This document shows positions 6,987-12,783 of a DNA stretch of 16,965 nucleotides, one piece after another. The stretch is from an uncultured Blautia sp. Its GTDB lineage: Bacteria; Bacillota; Clostridia; Lachnospirales; Lachnospiraceae. Numbering within the stretch: the first letter of the stretch is position 1; every line of letters begins with the position of its first letter. The translations under genes and the position numbers were made by a program. Where the stretch lies: NCBI GenBank assembly GCA_900539145.1, contig UQAX01000053.1:1-16965 (forward strand), written 5' to 3'. Below the pieces are notes generated by a model. The model ran no database searches, was not told the origin of the DNA, and saw nothing but the letters and a program-made list of their open reading frames with translations.

Positions 6987-7657
6987 TGGCTGTCCCCAAT
7001 CCGATAACCCACACCTCTTACGGTTTCAATTAAAAATCCTGAGTCACCCAGCTTTTGTCTGAGAGTTCTGATATGTACATCTACGGTTCTTGTTTCTCCC
7101 GCACATTCATAACCCCATATTTTCTCTAAAATTTCATCTCGGCTTAAAACAATTCCCTTATTTTCCACCAGATAACGCAAAAGCTCAAATTCCTTTAGCG
7201 TCAGCTCTACGGCTCTTTCATTGTCAAAGACCTGATGACGTTCTACATTTACGGTCAGGGTTTTATAATGATATTCCTTCTTGGAGGAATGTTTTTTACT
7301 TCTTCGAAGAACTGCTTTGACTCTTGCCAGAAACTCCATCATTCCGAAAGGCTTTGTAATGTAATCGTCTGCTCCGCCTTCCAGCCCCCGCACCTTGTCA
7401 TATTCCGCTTCTTTGGCAGTTACCATAATCACAGGAATTTCACTGGTAGCAGGCTCTTTTTTCAATTCTTCCAAAAGAGTGTAGCCATCTTCTCCCGGAA
7501 GCATAATATCCAGTAAAATCAGCTCAGGAAGTTCTTCCTTTAAAGCCTTTTTAAACTCCTTGCCGTCACCAAAGCCCTTTGCTTCAAATCCGGTAGTTCC
7601 AAGGGTATATACCAGAAGCTCTCTGATATTTCTTTCATCTTCTACACAATAAATCAT
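6983..7657 (-). CDS. phoP: PhoP/PhoB-type response regulator (OmpR family)
   Basis: A 224-residue transcription regulator. The receiver domain (about 1-118) has acidic residues E6 and D7, phosphorylation site D50 in LLDIMLPGEDG, T80 in MVTA and K102 in TKPF. The OmpR-type winged helix (about 125-220) has ELTLKEFELLRYL, the TRTVDVHIRTLRQKLG recognition region and the closing IETVRGVGYRI. GAGGAAGA lies about 5 nt before the ATG. It starts 22 nt after the Na/Pi cotransporter stop and overlaps the kinase gene by 4 nt. The likely target is the pair of TTWACA repeats at 9520-9536 upstream of its own operon, giving positive autoregulation under phosphate starvation. The phoP or phoB naming rests on context and the DNA site. 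Confidence 0.87.
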   Translation of the reverse strand: MIYCVEDERNIRELLVYTLGTTGFEAKGFGDGKEFKKALKEELPELILLDIMLPGEDGYTLLEELKKEPATSEIPVIMVTAKEAEYDKVRGLEGGADDYITKPFGMMEFLARVKAVLRRSKKHSSKKEYHYKTLTVNVERHQVFDNERAVELTLKEFELLRYLVENKGIVLSRDEILEKIWGYECAGETRTVDVHIRTLRQKLGDSGFLIETVRGVGYRIGDSQ

Positions 7658-7679
7658 GTATCTTCCTCATCTTCCCCTG

Positions 7680-9440
7680 TTACGGCAGCGGATACTGCTT
7701 TCTTGTTTCATCCATTCTTCTCTGGAAGGTTGCATTATCCTCTCTCTTTACTGCATTTAAGTAGCTATGTGTATCAAAGCTGTCCTCTGCCACCTGTAAA
7801 ATGCAAACTGCAATGTTGGAGCAGTGGTCTGCAATTCGCTCCAAACTTGTAGTAATATCAGATAAGATAAAGCCCTGTTCAATCGTACATTTACCTTCTC
7901 TTAATCGTCTTACATGACGTGATTTTAATTCTTTATTTAATTCATCGATAATTTCTTCCAGAGGTTCTACCCTTTTCGCATTTTCAATATTAGTGTTTTC
8001 AAATACTTCGTAAGAAATATCCACAATATCCACGACCGCTTTTGAAATCACTTTTAATTCTTCCAACGCTTTTTCGGAAAAACGAAGCTCTTTCTCATGA
8101 AGCTCTTTTGCCGACTCCATAATGTTGACAGCATGGTCGGAAATTCTCTCGAAATCACCGATACAGTGCAGAATAATAGATAAATCTCTGCTATCGTGAA
8201 CATTTAAGTCCTTCTGACCTAATTTTACCAAATAACTTCCCAGAGCATCTTCATATTCATCTACATTATTTTCTTCTGCAACTACTTTCTCTGCATCAGC
8301 CTCTCTGTAATCCCCCAGCATGGACAATGCTGTAAATAAAGACTCTTTTGATGCTTCTGCCATTTTTTTCGCTGCGTTACGGCTCTGCTCCATAGCAAAC
8401 GCCGGTTTCTCTAAGAAACGTACGTCCAGAAGCTGTGCTGCTTCGGACTGTGGCTCTGTTTCTTCCTCGTCACGGATAGTAAGACATGCCAATTTCTCCA
8501 GTCCTGATGAGAACGGAAGTAAAATTGCTGTGGCAAATATATTAAATGCACTATGTGCAACGGCGATACCTGCCGCATCTGCCGCCTGTCCCAAAAATTC
8601 GAAATGCAGTACCATATTTAAACCGTAAAATACAATGAGGAACACGGTTGTACCGATAATATTAAAATACAAATGTACCATAGCGGCTCTTTTGGCATTT
8701 TTCTTTGCTCCGATAGCTGATAACAAAGCAGTTACACAAGTACCGATATTCTGTCCTAAAATAATCGGAATTGCCACGCCGTAGCTTACCGCTCCTGTTA
8801 CGCAAAGCGCCTGTAAAATACCTACGGATGCAGAAGAGCTCTGAATAACCGCAGTAAGCAAAGCGCCTGCCAGCATACCTAAAAGCGGATTAGAAAATGC
8901 TGTTAAAATTCCGGTAAATTCCGGTACGTCTGCCAATGGTTTTACTGCTGCGCTCATGCTGTCCATACCAAACATCAGCACTGCAAATCCAAGGAAAATC
9001 GTACCAATATCTTTCTTCTTTTCACTTTTTGCAAACAACAGAAAAGCTACACCGATAATCGCCAAAATAGGGGAAAAGGATGTAGGCTTAAACATTTGAA
9101 TAAAAAAGCTGTCGCTTTCAATGCCGGAAAGACTCAAAATCCAAGACGTAATAGTTGTACCGATATTTGCACCCATAATTACCCCAACTGCCTGAGATAA
9201 TTTCATGATACCGGAGTTTACAAATCCTACCACCATAACTGTGGTCGCAGAAGATGACTGAATAACTGCTGTTACCAATGCGCCCAGCCCTACTGCTTTT
9301 AAAGGATTGGAGGTAAGTCCCTCTAAAATCTTTTCCATTTTCCCGCCGGAAACCTTGGAAAGTCCGTCTCCCATAACGTGCATTCCGTACAGGAAAAGCG
9401 CCAGACCTCCAATCATACTTAAAACACTAAAAAAGTCCAT
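7680..9440 (-). CDS. Na+/phosphate cotransporter with C-terminal PhoU domain
   Basis: A 586-residue protein of the NptA/YjbB type (Na/Pi cotransporter II family). The membrane half (about 1-320) contains the two inverted-repeat signatures, each with QSSSA (61-65 and 200-204), followed by GANIGTT (90-96) and GQNIGTC (229-235), the phosphate/sodium-binding elements of the family. The cytoplasmic half (about 345-570) is PhoU-like: two three-helix repeats with metal-binding motifs ERISDHAVNI (431-440) and ERIADHCSNI (534-543). It would import phosphate with Na+. The PhoU part may regulate transport or signal phosphate status to the PhoR-type kinase encoded downstream; that is inference. AAAGGAG precedes the ATG at the usual distance. 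It is the first gene of the nptA-phoP-phoR operon, under the PHO box. Confidence 0.92.
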   Translation of the reverse strand: MDFFSVLSMIGGLALFLYGMHVMGDGLSKVSGGKMEKILEGLTSNPLKAVGLGALVTAVIQSSSATTVMVVGFVNSGIMKLSQAVGVIMGANIGTTITSWILSLSGIESDSFFIQMFKPTSFSPILAIIGVAFLLFAKSEKKKDIGTIFLGFAVLMFGMDSMSAAVKPLADVPEFTGILTAFSNPLLGMLAGALLTAVIQSSSASVGILQALCVTGAVSYGVAIPIILGQNIGTCVTALLSAIGAKKNAKRAAMVHLYFNIIGTTVFLIVFYGLNMVLHFEFLGQAADAAGIAVAHSAFNIFATAILLPFSSGLEKLACLTIRDEEETEPQSEAAQLLDVRFLEKPAFAMEQSRNAAKKMAEASKESLFTALSMLGDYREADAEKVVAEENNVDEYEDALGSYLVKLGQKDLNVHDSRDLSIILHCIGDFERISDHAVNIMESAKELHEKELRFSEKALEELKVISKAVVDIVDISYEVFENTNIENAKRVEPLEEIIDELNKELKSRHVRRLREGKCTIEQGFILSDITTSLERIADHCSNIAVCILQVAEDSFDTHSYLNAVKREDNATFQRRMDETRKQYPLP

Positions 9441-9482
9441 TCTGTTCTCCTTTTGTCTCTTATATTCTTTGGTTTTTTCCTC

Positions 9483-9488
9483 ATTATA
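9483..9488 (-). promoter_or_regulatory. -10 element of the phosphate operon
   Basis: Consensus TATAAT on the minus strand, about 43 nt before the cotransporter ATG. The hexamer 17 nt upstream is TAGAAA, a poor -35, as expected for an activator-dependent promoter with PHO repeats further upstream. Confidence 0.55.
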
Positions 9489-9519
9489 TAAAGTTTATAT
9501 AAGTATTTCTAGGGGGGTA

Positions 9520-9536
9520 TGTTAAATCTATGTAAA
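9520..9536 (-). promoter_or_regulatory. PHO box (PhoP binding repeats)
   Basis: On the minus strand TTTACA (9536-9531), a 5-nt gap, then TTAACA (9525-9520). This is a direct repeat of TT(A/C/T)ACA with an 11-nt period, the known PhoP-binding pattern in Bacillus and other Firmicutes. It lies 31 nt upstream of the -10 and only 4 nt beyond the greA stop. Known PhoP sites often have four repeats, and I see only two clear ones here. Confidence 0.65.
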
Positions 9537-9539
9537 ATC

Positions 9540-10043
9540 TTAAAAGCTTTTAATCTCATCTTCTGTATCGTCAATGTTTTTCAAAATTTTCTTAATGACA
9601 ATATAGTAACCTGCGCTTTCATTGATTTTTACCCAGACTCTGTCTCCTTCTTTATGTCCTAAAATCGCCTTGCCAAGAGGAGACTCAATGCTGATTTTAT
9701 TATCCAGAGAATTTCCTCTGATAGAAGTTACTAATTTATAAGTTTCTGTTTCATCATCATCCTCAAAGTACACTTCAATCACATTGTTCATTCCTGCCTC
9801 ATCTGCCTTTGAGTCCTCAGAAACAATTTCTGCTGTTTTTAACATTCTCTCCAGATAGCGAATACGGCTCTCGTTTTTGTTTTTGTCTTTCTTTGCCGCA
9901 TAATACTCAAAGTTTTCGCTTAAATCCCCCTGTGCTCTCGCCTCCTTCACTGCCTCAATGGCTTCTTTGCGGACAGTCAGCTTTCTATACTCTATTTCTG
10001 CCTGAATTTTCTTTACATCATTTTCAGTAAGACGCTCTCCCAT
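9540..10043 (-). CDS. greA: Transcription elongation factor GreA
   Basis: GreA/GreB family factor that enters the RNA polymerase secondary channel and stimulates cleavage of backtracked RNA. The N-terminal coiled coil (about 1-75) carries the tip motif ARAQGDLSENFEYYAAK, whose adjacent acidic residues D and E act at the polymerase active site. The C-terminal FKBP-like domain has SPLGKAILGHKEGD and ends in a basic/hydrophobic strand. The length is 167 residues (family about 158-165). I chose ATG 10043 because AGAGG is 6 nt upstream; the alternative ATG at 10049 directly touches that sequence. It has its own promoter (10077-10105) within the preceding terminator. The stop is embedded in the palindrome TTAAAAGCTTTTAA, too AT-rich to be a convincing terminator, so some readthrough into the phosphate operon is possible. 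Confidence 0.94.
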   Translation of the reverse strand: MGERLTENDVKKIQAEIEYRKLTVRKEAIEAVKEARAQGDLSENFEYYAAKKDKNKNESRIRYLERMLKTAEIVSEDSKADEAGMNNVIEVYFEDDDETETYKLVTSIRGNSLDNKISIESPLGKAILGHKEGDRVWVKINESAGYYIVIKKILKNIDDTEDEIKSF

Positions 10044-10076
10044 ATCCATCCTCTTTTCTAAAATTTATTCCATTTT

Positions 10077-10105
10077 AGTATACCTCTTACAGAAAAAATG
10101 GGCAA
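10077..10105 (-). promoter_or_regulatory. greA promoter nested in upstream terminator
   Basis: On the minus strand TTGCCC (10105-10100), an exactly 17-nt spacer, and TATACT (10082-10077). The -35 lies inside the downstream arm of the flavodiiron terminator and the spacer includes its T-run. The greA leader would be short (about 25-30 nt). Confidence 0.55.
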
Positions 10106-10140
10106 TCCCCATTTCTTTCCATAAATGAAGAATTGCCCAT
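10093..10140 (-). terminator. Rho-independent terminator of the flavodiiron gene
   Basis: On the minus strand ATGGGCAAT (10140-10132) pairs perfectly with ATTGCCCAT (10106-10098). The loop contains a smaller CATTT/AAATG stem, and TTTTTT (10098-10093) follows at once. It lies 20 nt after the flavodiiron stop. Confidence 0.88.
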
Positions 10141-10160
10141 CTCACCATATCTTCTTTCTT

Positions 10161-12692
10161 TTATTTCATCATTTCTTTGTAAGAGCTGTGTTTTTCCAAT
10201 GCCTGTGTCAGCTCTGCCATACGGCTTACATCTCCGATAAGAATAACGCCGCAAAGTCTGTTATTTAAGAAATAATATTTACGGTACTGTTTTTTACCCA
10301 TATCCTTAAATTCTACTGTCTTGTAAATCAGATTTGGATTTTTGCCGTTATCTCCTGCTGCAAAGAGCGCTGTCTTCATTCCGTGGAAGCTGAGAGCTGC
10401 CGGAACAGTCTCGTACACAGCTTCGTCTCCCGCTGCGCTTGCCCCTGCAACCTTACCCTGCTCTACTGCCTGTGGCCAGATTGCATAATTGATATTGTTA
10501 TACTGAGCACAGTCACCGCAAGCATAAATACCAGAAACATTTGTCTCCATGTTTTCGTTTACAATCACACCTCTGTCAATTTCAATGCCTGCCTCTTTTG
10601 CCAACTGTGTATTTGCACGAACACCACAGGACATAATTACTAATTCTGCCGGAATGACTTCTCCGCTTCCCAGTTTCACGCCTGTTACATGGCTATCCCC
10701 CTGAATTTCTTCAATCTGAACGCCTGTGTGAATTTGAATACCCTGATTTTCACTGATTAACTTCAGCATATCTCCTGCTGCATCATCAAGCTGGCGTGCC
10801 ATAAGCTTTGGAGCAAGCTCTAATACCGTTACGTTGCATTTTGCTTTTTTCAGCTCCCATGCAGCTTCCAGTCCTAAAACACCGCCGCCGATTACTACCA
10901 CATTCTTTACTTCCGGCAGCATCTTGTCAATCTTTCTGATATCTTCCAGACGGCGAATAGCTGCCACGCCTTCTTTGTCATGTCCCGGAATTGGAGGAAT
11001 AAAGCTTTCTGAACCAAGGGCATAAATCAGTTTTGTATAAGTCAGCTTCATACCGCCTTCTAATACCACTTCTTTTGCATCTGTATGAATAGCTTCAATC
11101 TCTTTTCCAAGTACAAGGTGAATGTTCTGCTCCTCGAACCATTTTTCATTCTGAATTTCAATCTGTTCTTCTGTCAAATCTGCCATAAGAGATTTTGTCA
11201 GCATTGGACGGTTGTAAGGACGGTATGGCTCATTAGATACCATAACAATAGAACCTGTCTTATCTCTTTCCCGAATAGCGGAAGCTGCATAAAATCCTGC
11301 TGCACCGGAGCCTAAGATTACATAGAAATCCTTTGTATCATTGCGGTAAGTATTTTCTTCTACCTCTACTTCAACAAAGTTTTCTTTTCCAACGCCGCAT
11401 ACCGGACAGATTTCCATGGATGAGTCAAAAATTTCTCCGCACACAAGACATTTTACAAGAGTTCTCGCTCCTGTTGATTTCTTTACATTTTCCTTATTCT
11501 GTAAAAGACATCCGAAATTGTAACCGTAATCATAAGCATCGATTAAGTTATCTTCTCCCGGTTTGAATTTTACACGGAAGCCTTCATCCGGCACTCTCAT
11601 CTTTAACTGTTTCAGTCTTTCGATTAAATGAGGCACAGCCTCGCCGCTCCATCCGTAGCTTCCGAAAGCGCTTGCCAGCTTACCGCCATGAGTTCCTGCA
11701 AAAATGGAAGTGGTTAAATCCCAAATCGGCTTTAATGCTTCTCCTACGATAGTCGGGGAACCAAAGAGAATACCGTCTGCAAAGCCCAGTTCTTCCAAAA
11801 CTTTTGCCTGCTCCGCCTCTACCATATCGTAACAGCGCACATCAATATCACCGCTTTCCTCGATACCCTTTGCAATGGTTTCTGCCAACTGTTTTGTATA
11901 ACCGTAAGCGCTTACATAAGGAATAATTACTGTTTTTCTTGGATTTGGATTAACTACGGTACACCATTCTTCATAAGTATCCAGCATAAAGTCAATTCTG
12001 GCATCCAGAACCGGTCCGTGTCCTGTACAAATCATGGAAATGTCCAACTTACGCACTCTGTCCAGAGCTTTTTTCATATATGGTTTGAAAGGTCCGATAA
12101 TATTATCGAAATAATATTTTGTAGCTCTCATGTAGCCTTCGTGGTCTGTAACCTTGCTTACCAGAATATCATGGAAGCCATAGTGGGAACCAAAAGAGTC
12201 ACAGGTTACTAAAATCTGTTCTTCTTCAATATAAGTATACATGGTATCCGGCCAGTGAAGATTTGGCACAACAAGGAATTTCAGTGTCTTGTCACCGATT
12301 TTCATTTCCTGATTGTCTTTTACTACAATGGCGGTAAATTCGCCGTTTACGATTTCTTTCAAAAAGTTTACTGCACAGCCTGTTGCAATGATTTTCATTC
12401 CCGGATTGATTTCCAGAAGCTTCTCTACACTTCCTGCATGATCCGGCTCTGTATGGCTGACTACCAGATAATCGATTTTTGTTACATCGGTAAGCTCTTT
12501 CAGTTTTTCTAAATATTCATCAAAAAATTTTGCCTTTGCTGTCTCAAATAAAACAGTCTTGTCTCCTGCCTTCATGACATAAGAATTGTAAGTTGTCCCA
12601 AATTCTGTATACATAATAATGTCAAACACACGCAAATTGTCATCTACAATCCCTGTCCAATAAAAATTCTCTCTTAATTTCAGTGATTCCAT
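10161..12692 (-). CDS. Flavodiiron protein-rubredoxin-NADH:rubredoxin oxidoreductase fusion
   Basis: An 843-residue cytosolic enzyme joining a whole electron-transfer chain. The metallo-beta-lactamase-like diiron domain (about 1-250) has ligands H80-x-E82-x-D84 in HTEPDH, H146, D165 and H225. The flavodoxin domain (about 253-398) binds FMN. A short-spaced rubredoxin has C415-x2-C418 and C429-x2-C432 with only 10 residues between pairs, against about 29 in ordinary rubredoxin. The FAD/NADH oxidoreductase (about 455-843) has ILGSGAAG, VVIGGGVLGLEAA and YACGDCA. The arrangement matches the class F flavodiiron proteins of Clostridia, the C. difficile member of which is described as an NADH:oxygen oxidoreductase. 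NADH-driven reduction of O2 to water, and possibly NO, is the expected role. AAAGGGGG precedes the ATG. It is followed by its own terminator, and a dyad at 12743-12755 lies in its promoter region. Confidence 0.95.
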   Translation of the reverse strand: MESLKLRENFYWTGIVDDNLRVFDIIMYTEFGTTYNSYVMKAGDKTVLFETAKAKFFDEYLEKLKELTDVTKIDYLVVSHTEPDHAGSVEKLLEINPGMKIIATGCAVNFLKEIVNGEFTAIVVKDNQEMKIGDKTLKFLVVPNLHWPDTMYTYIEEEQILVTCDSFGSHYGFHDILVSKVTDHEGYMRATKYYFDNIIGPFKPYMKKALDRVRKLDISMICTGHGPVLDARIDFMLDTYEEWCTVVNPNPRKTVIIPYVSAYGYTKQLAETIAKGIEESGDIDVRCYDMVEAEQAKVLEELGFADGILFGSPTIVGEALKPIWDLTTSIFAGTHGGKLASAFGSYGWSGEAVPHLIERLKQLKMRVPDEGFRVKFKPGEDNLIDAYDYGYNFGCLLQNKENVKKSTGARTLVKCLVCGEIFDSSMEICPVCGVGKENFVEVEVEENTYRNDTKDFYVILGSGAAGFYAASAIRERDKTGSIVMVSNEPYRPYNRPMLTKSLMADLTEEQIEIQNEKWFEEQNIHLVLGKEIEAIHTDAKEVVLEGGMKLTYTKLIYALGSESFIPPIPGHDKEGVAAIRRLEDIRKIDKMLPEVKNVVVIGGGVLGLEAAWELKKAKCNVTVLELAPKLMARQLDDAAGDMLKLISENQGIQIHTGVQIEEIQGDSHVTGVKLGSGEVIPAELVIMSCGVRANTQLAKEAGIEIDRGVIVNENMETNVSGIYACGDCAQYNNINYAIWPQAVEQGKVAGASAAGDEAVYETVPAALSFHGMKTALFAAGDNGKNPNLIYKTVEFKDMGKKQYRKYYFLNNRLCGVILIGDVSRMAELTQALEKHSSYKEMMK

Positions 12693-12742
12693 TTTGGAAA
12701 CCCCCTTTATGTGTATTTACAGATTTTCTTCGCTGTTATTTA

Positions 12743-12755
12743 TAGTATAATACTA
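12743..12755. promoter_or_regulatory. Dyad in the flavodiiron upstream region, candidate operator
   Basis: TAGTAT-A-ATACTA is a perfect 6-bp inverted repeat around one base. It overlaps the candidate -10 sequences (TATACT, TATAAA on the minus strand), about 51 nt before the ATG. An additional ATACTA half-site lies at 12767-12772. The odd-centred 15-bp geometry resembles Fur/PerR-type boxes, but only about 9 of 14 positions match a PerR consensus by eye, so the regulator is unknown. Confidence 0.4.
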
Positions 12756-12783
12756 ACTGGACAAAAATACTACTGTTTTTTCA

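Noticed and set aside
5820..7657. VanS/VanR or other resistance two-component system
   Set aside because: The kinase and regulator are in one operon with a Na/Pi cotransporter-PhoU protein behind a PHO box, and no vancomycin-resistance genes are present.
9536..9552. Palindrome TTAAAAGCTTTTAA around the greA stop as a terminator
   Set aside because: The stem is almost wholly A-T and has no T-run after a loop; it is more likely coincidental with the stop codon and Lys/Phe codons.
10044..10049. Upstream ATG for greA (two extra residues)
   Set aside because: AGAGG directly touches this ATG, leaving no spacing; it is ideally placed for the ATG at 10043.
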